In this document: positions 11,521-22,330 of the stretch, piece by piece
Position numbering within the stretch: position 1 is the stretch's first letter
Layout of the letters: every line of letters begins with the position of its first letter
DNA from: Micropterus salmoides
Lineage: Eukaryota > Chordata > Actinopteri > Centrarchiformes > Centrarchidae
DNA: 64,000 nucleotides
Assembly: GCF_014851395.1 (NCBI RefSeq)
Contig: NW_024040040.1
Span: forward strand, 18,791,000 to 18,854,999
Direction of reading: 5' to 3'
The notes under the pieces: generated by a model
Databases searched by the model: none
What the model was told of the DNA's origin: nothing
Seen by the model: the letters and a program-made list of their open reading frames with translations, nothing else
Made by a program: the position numbers and the translations under genes

Positions 11521-12059
11521 CTCTTCCCAGTCCTCCATCTATCGTCTAATCCCATCCTCCGTCCCGCCCTTTGCTCCCTCCTCTTCCCTACCTTTGTCAC
11601 CTCCACGGCTCCTCTGCTTATACCCTCATCACTTCGTCTAGTCCCTCTCTTCCCGTCCCTCCTTCTGAAGGGCAGGTCCCCCTCCTAATTGATCTGTGGA
11701 GATTTCGGCTAACCTTCTTTCCTCTTGCAAAGAGAGATGAGAGAGCAGAGATTAGAGGCGGAAGAAGGGGAGGAGACAAGAAAGATGGATGTGTACTCTT
11801 TACACCACCTCTGATATAGTAAGCCTACAATGCAGCAGATCCATTATGTAAACAATTTAGGAGGAAAAAAAAGTTGTGTTTTAATAAGTGGCCACTGTGT
11901 TCTTGGCTTTTTATAAATGTGTTTGTTTCCTCGAATTTGACTGGAATATGAATTGGACTCCATGGCAATAACATCTCCTCATTATTATGAGAGAAGAGGA
12001 TGATATAAGCTCAAACTGTTAATAAACATAAGAGGAAGGAGAAAAAGAAAAGAGATGAA
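11521..12059. other. Pyrimidine-rich then AT-rich DNA, no gene
   Basis: 11500-11690 is strongly C/T-rich on this strand. The open frames there follow from that bias. The remainder is A-rich. Confidence 0.6.
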
Positions 12060-12320
12060 AGACACAGAGAATGTCCCGGAACAGCTCTGGTTTTTGCCCC
12101 TTTAAAAACCAGTGAGGTGATAAGCGGAACCATTATCCAGACAATCGATGAAGGAGGGGACTGTGATTAATGTCACCTCGAGCTTGCATGTCCCAGGGCT
12201 AGGCCACAGGGACTACTACTGTCCCCTCTCAATGCACCGCTAACAGCGGCTCATAACAGGCTTTATGGACAAGCCAATTACTGTATTGCTTTATGGTGGA
12301 TGATACTTTGAGCTTCCTCT
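12060..12320. promoter_or_regulatory. Candidate conserved non-coding block
   Basis: Dense homeodomain-like and related words are present, including GTGATTAATGTCA, CCAATTACTG and two GCTTTATGG motifs about 29 bp apart (about 12260 and 12289). TTTATGG resembles caudal/posterior HOX sites. There is no open frame of note. The call is an inference from motif density. Confidence 0.3.
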
Positions 12321-12831
12321 TAGATATCTTCATACTGGTCGTTTAATCATTCTCTCCTGTTTCTCCATGTTTAGAAATTAGTATAATTGTTGAAATTGTT
12401 GCTTACATATTCTCAACTAACCTTTATGCTAGGCTTTTCACTGTGTCCTGAAGTCATTCAGTCATTCTGACTACTCATACATTATTTGCATATAATTTCA
12501 AAAAACATCAGGACACGATACAAAATATAAAAACATCACCAATATGCATTTCAGTGTATAGTAAAAACCTTTATTGACACATATGAAACACATAAATGTC
12601 CCAAAAAGGCCAAAACAGTCGATCTGACCATCACAGAAAAAGAACACAAACATTTGCTGAACTGCAAGAAATCTAACTGATTTTGGGGGCAAACACCACG
12701 CATCATTTTCTCTGACACTTGTGGATCAATTACTCACAGTCAACACAGGTAATGTCCTACCTTCCACGTGCTGCTCCTACACACTACCTTGTGTCCTGTT
12801 CCTATAATCTTATTAAACAAAAAAGTCTTTT
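12321..12831. other. AT-rich non-coding DNA
   Basis: No coding, RNA or repeat boundary was recognised. Confidence 0.6.
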
Positions 12832-12990
12832 GTATTTTAACCCAACCACTGCCATAATTTATGTGCCATAACCATGACTTTTCCCTAACCATACCATAGT
12901 GCAAATATTTTTAAAATGTTTGAACCAAATGAACCAACCGATATCCTGGTTCCTGTCTGGTAACAAGGTTGAAAAGAAGGTGAAGAATTT
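12832..12990 (+). repeat. Degraded copy of a teleost interspersed repeat
   Basis: TATTTTAACCCAACCACTG and the following CCATAACCATGACTTTTCCC-like text resemble the region at about 18698-18740 (TATTTTAACCCAAACATGAT...CTAACCATAACC). This suggests a diverged relative of the 18.4-19.0 kb repeat. Boundaries are not clear. Confidence 0.35.
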
Positions 12991-13170
12991 ATTTAACCTT
13001 GGAGTTAATTAAAAACACGTTTTATACTAAATGGCAGTGGGGTTTTCCGAAAAAACATTGACAAAATTTGGAATGTGGAAAACCACACTTTAATATTACA
13101 AGCAATTGTTCCATGGCATCACAATTAATTTGGCATTATACTGATGTGTAGAGACACTAACTTTAACTGT

Positions 13171-13850
13171 GTACATCTACCATGAAACCATTCATCCACC
13201 TCTCTTCCCTTCCACTCAGCTATCTTCAGTGTCACTCAGCGATCAGAGACCCACTCTCTCCTCTCTTTTCCATGCAGCTATTATTTACAGGATTAGAGTG
13301 GCAGAGATCTTACTACGAACACTCCTCTACTGAGAGTGGAGAAAAAAGACAGGCAAATTACCAGCTAATGGACCACCGGGCACTAATATCTAAATCCCCA
13401 ATCTGTCTGTAATTGCTGCAAAATGCTCCGGCTTGTGCTTTATGGGAGACTTCTAAGCGACTCTCTCTTTCCTCCCCCCCTCCTCTCTCATTCCTTTCCT
13501 TGCTTTATTAAAGCAACAAGGAACAGGGGAAGGAGAAAAAAACAAGTAGTGCTCTCATTTTCCCTTTGAGTCTTTCCACTTTCCCCGGTGGAATCCCCAA
13601 GACATCATTAATGTCTCTCCTCTCTTTCATATCTCGACAGAAAGAGAGTGAAGTGACCGTCCCGCAGCTGGCTGTCTTCCTCTGCCGTCTTCCCCTCCAT
13701 CGAGGAGCGAGTGATTAATTTCCTTGTGAGGAGAGATACAGAGAGGGAGAGAGAGAGGGAGAGCTCTGTTTGAAAGGTGCTTTATTTGCATTAGCATTCA
13801 TAATTACTTAATGACGAATCAGATATGGTTCATTGCGACTAAGTGCAGAA
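13171..13850. promoter_or_regulatory. Candidate enhancer cluster with POU/homeodomain motifs
   Basis: At 13784-13791 there is an exact ATTTGCAT octamer, followed within 35 bp by TTAGCATTCATAATTACTTA, a dense array of TAAT-type cores. Further left, AGACAT...ATGTCT forms a small palindrome around a CATTA core near 13602-13618. GAGA-type purine repeats (13735-13763) interrupt the block. No exon is supported. This is one of the most enhancer-like segments of the window, but the role is inferred only. Confidence 0.35.
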
Positions 13851-14480
13851 ACAAGCTGTCGGAATCATGTATTTCAATTAGAATACCACTAAAACATGGT
13901 CCTCAATGACCGTCCAATGTAAGGAGGACTTTATTTTTTTATCAGGGGAATTATTGTAGGGGGATGAGAAGGCCCTGTTTCATCCAAAGCACTATGTAGT
14001 AGACAATGTTCTAATTCTAATTCTAATAAAAAGAGGAGTGTCATGCATTAAAGTTCTATTAAGAATGTAAAAATAATTAAAGATTGAGGGCCTGGGTTAC
14101 AAGACAAGATTTTGACTAGTATTTGGCACAGTATCCCAGTGGCACCTTTACTAGTCAAACTGAATACAGTTGTGTTCTGCAGTACACTAAACATACAGTA
14201 ATAACTTAACTTGCTGACATATCTTTAAAGAGAGACCTAATCATTGAATCTGGGCGCAGTTTCTGGATCAACACTGTTTACTTGTCCTACTAGAAGATGG
14301 ACTACAGCAACTAGGCATGTTTTTAATACAGATACAAATCTTTATGTGGATCCAAGGAGCCCGCAAAACTTCAAAAAAGAGCAAGGAAAAGTTCTTCACA
14401 ACAAAGTAACTTCTCTTTCTCCTATCACAGTGTGCAAAAAGTGCCTCCTTAGCAATATCCCTTTTAATCAAGCCAAGCCA
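13851..14480. other. Non-coding DNA, no gene
   Basis: AT-rich, with a short TTCTAA tandem repeat near 14009-14025. Nothing else stands out. Confidence 0.6.
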
Positions 14481-14800
14481 CAATAGGAGACAGCAGGAAG
14501 CGTGTGTAAATAATGCATTAATAACCATCCCATCCACGCTCCCGGAGGCAGCGCCGACACGTAGGGAGTTTAAATATCTCTAAGGGATACCTTCATCTGA
14601 AAAGTGCTCAGCTCTCTGCTTAGAGCCTCTGCTGGAAAGAAAGGGAAAAAAAATCTAACTAATTGTGAGGAGTTCAATGGCAGTTCAACATGGAGTGCAC
14701 TTTCCAAGGCCTCAGCAGAGAGCGATGGAGGATGGCCGATCATGTCCGCATTGCCCTCATTGACGGCTGTTTTAGAGGGTTGTAACCTTTGACGATGAGC
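14481..14800. promoter_or_regulatory. Candidate conserved non-coding block
   Basis: Mixed-composition unique sequence contains AAATAATGCATTAATAACC (about 14507) and GTTTAAATATC. The overlapping open frames on the two strands have no domain. The call rests on texture and the TAAT cluster. Confidence 0.22.
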
Positions 14801-16690
14801 TATTGACAATGGTTTTCAAACTTTTTTCCCCTCTTGATACTGACATTAACAGAAAACACTCTCTTTATGTAGCTATATTTATTGCAGCTTACGTGCAGAG
14901 ACCTCTGCAAAAGCGCTTAAGTCAACATAACCTTGTCAGTTTCTCTATAATAACTTCAGGATCAATTTTAATGATCCCATGATGCATCAAAAACCCATAA
15001 ATCCTCCACCCCAGGACACATGAACAGATAAGAAATAAGCAATGTACCTTGTATTTCTTGTTTGCTTTTAATGTCCCTGGTATGTTTTTATTTTCATTTT
15101 ATTCCCATAGATATAAGACCAAAGTAACATCATTTTGACATATTTCTTTTGCATCTCCGTTTCTACAATATTTGCATAGGGCAACCAGTTTATAGTTATT
15201 GAAAAGATTGTGGTTTTGGCAAATAAACTATGGTTAAAATATGGTTAGGTATAGGCAACGGGAAGAATGCTCCAGTCTCCCACATGAAAGTCAAAGGTGC
15301 AACATGCCATCCACCACCCCCTTACTTTCTGCTTTGCTTAAGAGTAAACTGTACTTCCTGCTTTGACAATGAACATTTGCATTTGTAAATCATATAGATG
15401 TAATTACTAGGGATACTGGATTGCTTTGTCCAGCTAGGATTTGTGTCCTGCATCCCATGTGTTAGATTTAGGCTGCTGAAACACTTGGCTAAGCTTAGAA
15501 AAAGATTGTGGTTTGGTTACTGTTGTAAACTTGAGTGCATACAATTGTGTGCGTCAAATCAGTGTTGACTTTTTCTATATTTAACCACGCCTGACAACCC
15601 AAACATTACTTAGAATTGCCTAAAGGTAACGCCAAACACTTTAGTTACTTTAGTTACAAGGAGTTGAATAATATACAAAATACATTTTACTGTGATTTAC
15701 TGACCTACACAAGGTGGAGGTCAGAGGTCAAGGTCAGCTCCCATATTACGATCCATGCAGCTGGGTAGCATTAGGCTGGAAATATGCTTTGATATAATTT
15801 TTTTAAACTCACATAATTTCTCAGATACAGTACCCTGATTCCGTATAATACCCTGATATAGACAGAGCTGCTATGATTTAAGTATCTGCTGTGACTGATT
15901 TAAAATAAAGTAAACTTCTTACTCTGCACGGTAATCTCAGTGGATTTTCAATACAATCTCAACAACATGCAAATCAGCTTTGTGTAAAACATATATTCAC
16001 CACTATATTGGTTTCACTAATTAATATTTAACTGAATACTCACTATACATACCAAACACACTTGTCTGGTGTTGAACCAAAGTGTGCTGGCCTTGCCTTT
16101 GCTCCAGGAGCCTTGATGAGAAGCCCAATCAATGTGTTGAAACCTCAACCAGTGCTACCTCTAATCCAATACTGTTTATGTCTGCTGCAGTCGATTGCCT
16201 GTAACCTTGGACATGGGTGCAGCTCTTGCCTTCACATCACCGCTGTCATCATTCAAAAACCTCATAAGTGCGATTTTTGCCTGGTTTTTATATTTTCACC
16301 TTAATTTCAAAGAGTGCAGGCTTCACTGTGGGTTGGGAAAATCTCAAGCGTCTTGGGTTCATGTAGGTTCTTTCAAAGTCAATCAGACAATGTCAAAAGC
16401 ACACTGTCATCACGCTAAAAACTAAGGCTGTTTCTCTGAGTTGCTGAAAAGTTGACATTTTAGAAGTACAAGATTTTTACCCTACAGCGGTGATATAGTA
16501 TCCTGCTGTGGAAGCCTGGTATGTGAATTAGAACATCTGGTCAGAGACGGAGAGTGTGTGTGTTTGTTAACAGCTGCATGTTCATGTACACAATGACAAA
16601 AACTGACTCAAACCCTGCCAAATCTTTGGTATATGAAACCCTTCATACAAGTCCCCCCAGTGGTCCCATTCAACATGGGGTGCACCCGCC
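14801..16690. other. AT-rich non-coding DNA, no gene
   Basis: No supported gene. Stretches near 15270-15345 and 15545-15655 look like generic interspersed DNA but match no repeat I can name. Confidence 0.55.
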
Positions 16691-16960
16691 GCCAACGGAG
16701 ACCCTCTGCCAGTGTTAAGCCCTTTTAATGACTGGATTTCCTCCTGATTGCCAAGTTCCCGTGTAATTGCTTGATGGTCAGCCCGGTGCTGTGCCAGAGC
16801 CGGGGGGAGCGCTTGGCAGTCAGTTTGGTGTTGGCTTGGACAAGGGTAAGCAGAAATAGCTGCAGCGGAAGCTTTCGGAGTCGCCGTTTGGACAGTTACA
16901 GCCCAGGGTTTTCACACTGAGAGGGACCGGAATGAAACAGCGCCTTGTAGTCGGAGAAAA
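16691..16960. promoter_or_regulatory. Candidate enhancer block A (similar to a block at 37.1 kb)
   Basis: The segment 16778-16828 shares two ordered blocks with 37098-37146. TCAGCCC(G/A)GTGCT agrees at 12 of 13 positions. A 22-bp block centred on AGCGCTTG and ending in CAGTCAG agrees at 20 of 22. The spacing between the blocks is almost the same. The surrounding DNA is GC-richer than the flanks and contains a TAATTGCTT motif. Such within-locus similarity could reflect a duplicated regulatory element, a shared binding-site arrangement or a short old repeat. Confidence 0.35.
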
Positions 16961-17033
16961 GGGGGGATAATGGAGAGATTGTTTCTGTTTGTTGAACCCA
17001 ATAAGGATTGTGTTACCCCAATAGCATCACTTT

Positions 17034-17058
17034 ACACACACACACACACACACACACA
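17034..17058. repeat. (CA)n microsatellite
   Basis: An uninterrupted AC dinucleotide repeat of 25 bases. Confidence 0.95.
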
Positions 17059-17540
17059 TACAAATCCAAATCTCACTGTGTTCCTCTTTGCCTTCTTCCT
17101 CTCTTTTGCTTGCTATTACAGAGCTCCCTTTTCTGCAAAATCATTATTATGGTCCTTTTAATCACCAGGCTTTTATCTCTTCTGTGCTAATTTCTGAAAA
17201 TAGAAAACGCAGGTTCGCAGAGTCAGGATAACTAAACAAAACACAGCAAAATAATACATTTTGCGGTGGTGTTCAAGTGCAAGGAATGGAACTAACTTCA
17301 CCTACCACTGCTGCAGGATGTCAGTCGCCTTTGAGCATGTCAACTAGAAATGGCAATCACTGCCCTTTACGCACATATCAGTGACCTTAAACCCACCAAA
17401 CTTAGCCGCCCTTTGTCTTAGCACACAACGATATCCAGGGGTTTTAAAAAGAAAGAAGGGGGGAAAAAAACTAAGTGGATGTATGGTAATGCGCCGTCCG
17501 GCTGCTCTGGCACTGCTGGTGTGGCAAACAAAACACTCTC
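17059..17540. other. Non-coding DNA, no gene
   Basis: No exon, RNA gene or repeat boundary was recognised. Confidence 0.6.
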
Positions 17541-17710
17541 TCAAAGACTCATAGAGGGAGAGAGGTAAGGAGATACATCAATCAATTAACAATTACCCCT
17601 GCTGCTAATCAGCTGTCCCCGGCCTGCACCGGCCGGCCCTTTTATAATCCCGTTGGCAGCATCAATTAAATTCTTAAGGTTAGTCTATTGAATTTTCCAG
17701 ATAGTGGAAG
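17541..17710. promoter_or_regulatory. Candidate conserved non-coding block
   Basis: Contains ATCAATCAATTAACAATTAC, GCTAATCAGC, a CCGGCC-rich centre (GCACCGGCCGGCC) and ATCAATTAAATTC. The alternation of AT-rich homeodomain-like sites with a compact GC core is typical of developmental enhancers, but this is inference. Confidence 0.28.
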
Positions 17711-18396
17711 ATGGGGGTGGGGGGAGTTCGTGTGGAAGGACAAACTGTAGCCCAAACCTTCACCTCCTTTTCTTTCATCCTGCCTCCCCACCTCATACTG
17801 TATGTGCCTTTGGTAGCATCGAAACCAAGACAGACAGACCTGAACTCAAATTGGAGTGGAATTACTAGAATCAGCTGGGACAAAGCTGGAAAAGACTAAA
17901 AGAGGAGACAATAAGATGTAATAGGAAAGGAAAGGCTAACTGTACATGATACAGCAGGGCAGCAGAACCCAGCAGGATACAGTAAAGCATAATACAACAA
18001 GACAGAGCAGGACAATATAACAGGAGAGGTGAATTCTCAAGTGTAAAAGCACCGTGGGCTGAAGTAAAAGTGAACAGGGTGACGGTCTTGTAAGCTGAAG
18101 GGTAAAGGGGGTGTGATTTAATGAAGTGAGGTAGTGAAGTGAAACCATGTAGGAACAGCACTGTACAGTATGTGTGTGTGCTTGTGCATTCAGACCTTGA
18201 ACAGTGAGGAGATTTGGGGAAAACGAGAAGATTTTTGGCTGGATTTTTTTTCAGTCAGTATACAGGAAACCGTACTAAAAATGTACTTTCCTCTTTTGTG
18301 CTAACAGGAAATGATTCACGACTTGAGATTAACGTTGATCAAACTAAGACTTTGGAATACCACTGTCAATCTGCTTCACAAGACTTGTTTTGTCAA
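17711..18396. other. Non-coding DNA, no gene
   Basis: From about 17920 to 18010 the text is rich in CAGCAGG/ACAGCAAGA-like words (imperfect short repeat). A TG run lies near 18172-18180. No gene is supported. Confidence 0.55.
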
Positions 18397-19030
18397 CCCG
18401 TTCTCACTCCCCGATTCATCACATATGGACCCATTGTCAAGACCCATCGGTGTCGGTTTGTAAAGCACTGGGGATCCCTAGAGTGTCGTTGTTCTACGCA
18501 GTGGGGGAAGCCCTGTAGCATCAGTTTTTGACGGTAAAGGTAGGTTTATGATATTTAACAGAAAAGACTGGGTTAAGACTTTTAACCAGGAGAGTGGTGT
18601 TTGTGTCCCTTGTGAAACAAAAAGTCAACTTTAAATATTATAGTTATATATCTTAAGTAAAGGACGTAACTTATGTGTTAACTGACGCACGTAGATATTT
18701 TAACCCAAACATGATATTTTTCTAACCATAACCAAGTAGTTTTATTGCCTAAACCTAACCAAACTGCAACGTTTCACGACTTCAATAATGTGCTGTTTCA
18801 AAATGGCGATGTTTCGATATGCTAGCATTTTATTTTGAAAGTGTATCTGGACATTGCATATGCATTGTTGCTAACTTTAGTGGATGTTACATATTTGTTG
18901 TTTCTAAGTGTTGCTAACTTGACCGCGGAACCCTAAACATCTAAAAATGATGTTAAAGGGGTACCCATGGCATTAAAAAGCGATGCCAAAGGGCCAAAGT
19001 GTGCCGTTATCCCCATATGAACAATTATCT
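18397..19030 (+). repeat. Teleost interspersed repeat beginning CCCGTTCTCACTCC
   Basis: The segment opens with CCCGTTCTCACTCC (18397) and continues with CATCGGTGTCGGTTTGTAAA. It later holds AACCATAACCAAGTAGTTTT and CCTAAACCTAACCAAACTGC. I recall these phrases as high-copy in percomorph fish DNA. It closes near CCGTTATCCCCATATGA. No protein is encoded. The class of element is unknown to me, and both boundaries are approximate. A diverged relative lies near 12.84 kb, and a related terminus lies in inverted orientation at 48.5 kb. Confidence 0.55.
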
Positions 19031-20013
19031 CATCTTGGCCCTGTCTGTAAAAGAGTTTTTGCGATTAGGAACAGGCATAAACACCTTTACATATACAGCA
19101 TACATGGACAAACAGCACTTTGTATGAACTTTGTTTGTTTGTTCCAAGCATGCCCCTGCCTTTAAGGTTAACCTTGGGTTTTGATTAGGGTTAAGCTGAA
19201 GGAATGCATTATATGTACACCTCAACCAAGGTCCTCACAAGAATAGAAGTATAAACATGTGTTTATCTTCTTTGGCAAAGTCAGCACAAAAACACACAAA
19301 CATGCAGAGATGCAGCCATACATGGAGCAAAGAAAAGGTGGAGGAGAATCTTTGATCTGTCCATAATGACCTGTAGGGAAACCAAGAATCACATCATTAT
19401 GTTAAAACTATCCCCCCCTCCACACATTTGCTGACCATACTAATTACCCATTGCCTAATCAATACATTATTTAATCTTCTTCCCAGTAACACAAAGCTCT
19501 CTTGAAGAACCAAACGAGTCCTTTCCCCCCCCTTGCTTTTCTTTTATTGCTCTCTGTTTATTGCTTGCTTCCCTCAAAAAGCTATTTGTAATTGAAGCCA
19601 GGATGCATGTGAACCTGATAGGAGCAGCGTCGCAGACTGCTGGAAGATGAGAAGGAAGAATGCTGACAGCGCTCCAATGTCCTCAAGTGAAACTTTAACT
19701 GGCTGACCCTCAGCGGCCTCTGGCGCCTCACTGAACCGCTGCTGGGTGCGAATGATTGGGACGCTCAACTTATCATTAAGTGAGATGTGACAAAAGGTAA
19801 TATCCAACGATTGGAGGTGGATGATTAAGATGTTGTCTCTAAGCCAATTAAACCTGCAACTTTTCTTCATAATTTCTTCTTTTGTTGTATGTCACTCCCC
19901 TTTCTCTCTCCCCAGTTTTTACAATGTGATATCATGGAATGGCGTATAAATAGCACGTCACTTTTAAGGACATTCTGGCGTGCCATGTCAATGCAAGGTT
20001 TTTGTGTGTGAGG
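19031..20013. other. Non-coding DNA, no gene
   Basis: GTCCTCACAAGAATAGAAGT (about 19231) is a phrase I associate with diverged microsatellite-linked repeats. From about 19930 the text GGAATGGCGTATAAATAGCA leads into the hairpin and may belong to a repeat that includes it. Confidence 0.45.
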
Positions 20014-20075
20014 TTAACCCTACCTGTTAGCAGATCAGCGCAGCTGTAGGCCGATCTGCGCAGCTGTAGGGTTAA
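20014..20075. other. TTAA-ended hairpin with internal 20-bp tandem repeat
   Basis: TTAACCCTAC (20014-20023) pairs with GTAGGGTTAA (20066-20075), and GCAGATC (20030-20036) pairs with GATCTGC (20053-20059). At the same time GCGCAGCTGTAGG is directly repeated at 20038-20050 and 20058-20070 with a 20-bp period. The TTAA ends and nested pairing suggest a very small MITE or a recombination-prone palindrome. Confidence 0.5.
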
Positions 20076-20154
20076 CTGGTCGACATGCATATTTAATTGA
20101 TGATGGTTATGATTAGCAGTAGTAGTACATCATGCATACATGCTGGAATCTTTA

Positions 20155-20300
20155 CCTAGCTAGCTAGCTACTAAAACTTTAACGAAGTTAACGCTATGTA
20201 GCTGACGTTAGCAACATTACATAAAGTAACGTGACGTAGTAGCTGACGCTATATAGCTAAAGTAGCTCACATTAGCAACGATGTAGAATGCTAACTATTA
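20155..20300. repeat. GCTAGC/GTTAGC-rich low-complexity DNA
   Basis: AGCTAGCTAGCTA and many variants of GTAGCTGACG, GTTAGCAAC and TAGCTAAAGTAGCT occur within 145 bp. The words overlap and are mutually palindromic. This is a local simple-repeat field. Confidence 0.6.
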
Positions 20301-21029
20301 TGTTACATAACATAAATGAAAACCAAAAACTAATACTATCCACCCGACCACCCCTCCACCACCATAGTGTCAGACTTTCATGGCCATTTATATCACATAC
20401 ACATTGATTTTACCTGTAATAGTAGACTTAAAATGGAATGCTGTTTCTACACAATAGAAGTCAGTGCAGTCTAAACGTCGTGAAATGACATGCAAAATGC
20501 AAAAATATGTGTTGGAATACCACGCCAAATGTCTTAAGAAATCAACGTGTTATTTTAAGTCAAGTTTAAACAAGCGTTGTTGTCATCCTTCATCACATCA
20601 TCTAAGACAATGTTCTTGTGATTACTTAGAGGTATTTGACAAGTAAAATTTTTGTTACTTGAAGTAGTAATCTCCTTGAAGTCAGGCCTTTAAAAACAAA
20701 GAAACTACAGGTCAGTCTGGGTGAAGAGAAAAGACCAGGGAGCTCAGCTGTGTGGGTTTTCAAACACCCCTACTGTACTGTAGCTACTTTGATGAAAGAC
20801 TCCAAAAAACAAAAGCAGAGGGTACATGTTTCTTCTGCAACATCTCCCCATCACGCGCTCTCCATCAGCACGTCTGGCTGCGCGCTGGAGCGTGAACGGG
20901 CAGATTTTCCGGTAGCACAAGCCTGAGATGGGCTCCTGTGTCTCGGTGAGCTCGTTTCGGCGGGCCTCCCGCCGAGTCCCCCCACTGCCGCTGCACAGAC
21001 ATGAGACTCTGCAGCCCCAGGACACAGTC
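20301..21029. other. Non-coding DNA, no gene
   Basis: 20860-21020 is GC-richer (about CGTCTGGCTGCGCGCTGGAG), with no exon structure that I can support. The rest is AT-rich. Confidence 0.5.
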
Positions 21030-21285
21030 ACCACGGGGGAAGAGGGGGTAGAAACAGAGGGAGGGAAGGAAGAGAGATGGAGGGTGGGCCAAGAAAGGGA
21101 TGGAGGAACAAGATGCATGAAGAGTAGGGGGAGATAACGAGAGGTAGAGGAGATGAAGGGACAGAGATGAGAAAGAAGGGAGCGAGGGGAGGGGAAGCAA
21201 GAAGAGGTAAACATAAAGCAAGGAGAAGTCGACACACACAGAGAGAGAGACGGAGGGGGCAAGAAAGAGAAGCAGAGAATGATTG
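21030..21285 (+). repeat. Polypurine (GA-rich) tract
   Basis: About 250 bases are almost entirely A and G on this strand, with very few pyrimidines. The long minus-strand open frames here (up to 187 codons, Leu/Ser/Pro-rich) are produced by the composition and are not genes. Such mirror-rich tracts can form triplex DNA. Confidence 0.75.
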
Positions 21286-21606
21286 CTCGCGGCTCATTTC
21301 TCCACACATGAGCCCATCTGCACAGCGCCCAGGGTGGGATGGCACCACTGCTCTGTCTGAAATGACTGAGCGAGCCAAAGACACCCCAGCACCACAGGAA
21401 GCCAAATGCAATCCCATGAATCCCAGGCTCGCCTATTATTCTGCAGAAAGCCCTTTTAAAGTGCCATTTTTTTCTCGCTGATGGTGCCTTGTTGATTTAC
21501 TTTCTTTTCCATCATGACTTAAGTTGACTGTAATGTGTTTGAAAGAGGCTCATGGTTGAATATTATGTTTGAGAATATTTTGGCCTTGCACACTCGTGTT
21601 ATAGAT

Positions 21607-21666
21607 GTGTGTGTACTATATATCTATATACACATGTATAGTGTACACACACACACACACACACAG
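21607..21666. repeat. TG/TA/CA near-palindrome
   Basis: GTGTGTGTACTATA on the left faces TATAGTGTACACACAC on the right around a TA-rich centre. It is an alternating purine-pyrimidine tract capable of cruciform or Z-DNA formation. Confidence 0.7.
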
Positions 21667-22110
21667 AATGTCTCTCTTGCTTCCATCAACATAGCAGCAC
21701 CACAGGGGTAAAAAAAAGGAGAAATTGACTGGCAGAGAGCAAGAAATGGTGTTTGCAGTGAGCATCTTGTGGTATTGTAATATTTACTGTTAGCACCTCA
21801 GGCTACATGATACGCTCCACTGTCACCATCAAACAAGCAGCTCTCTGAAGGAGGGAGCACATCTGTTGTCACCCCTCCAACCCCCTCCCTCCCTCTCTCT
21901 CCCTTTCCTATCTCTGGAGTGAGAAGAAATTTAGAGTGAGAAGAGAGAAAAGCAAAGGAAGAGAACCCTGGAGTTACAAATACACACACACATGTGCAAA
22001 CTTTTTTGACCCCTTTCTCTCCTTACTCATACACACAAACACACCCACTCACACACTCTTCCTCTTTCTCTTCCTCGCTTAGGATGTAGCCGATTCAAAT
22101 TGATCATTCC
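21667..22110. other. Non-coding DNA, low-complexity patches
   Basis: C/T-rich patches (21868-21905) and CA-rich words (21980-22050). No gene. Confidence 0.6.
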
Positions 22111-22330
22111 TCTGACCAATAATTCATTGTGATGGAGCAGACGTGGTGTGTGCATGGCGAGCGCCGGACATGCAATGGCACCCGCATACTAAACAGCCCC
22201 GCCGGCCAATCCCGCCGCAGCAATCCCAGTCAGGTGACCCGCTGTTTATCGTCTGATAAATGGCAGGTCAAGCCGGGCGGCGCTCACCGCCACATCTCTC
22301 AGCGCCATGTCACCCGTACTCCCGACCACT
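22111..22330. promoter_or_regulatory. GC-rich candidate conserved block
   Basis: GC-richer unique sequence includes GCCGGCCAATCCCGCCGC (a CCAAT box in a GC context) and TTTATCGTCTGATAAATGG (GATA-like sites in both orientations). It might be a promoter or enhancer. No first exon follows that I can support. Confidence 0.28.

Noticed and set aside
20744..21307. 187-codon minus-strand open frame, the longest in the window
   Set aside because: It is the complement of a polypurine tract. The product is Ser/Leu/Pro-rich low complexity without a domain, and all three frames are open over the same stretch.
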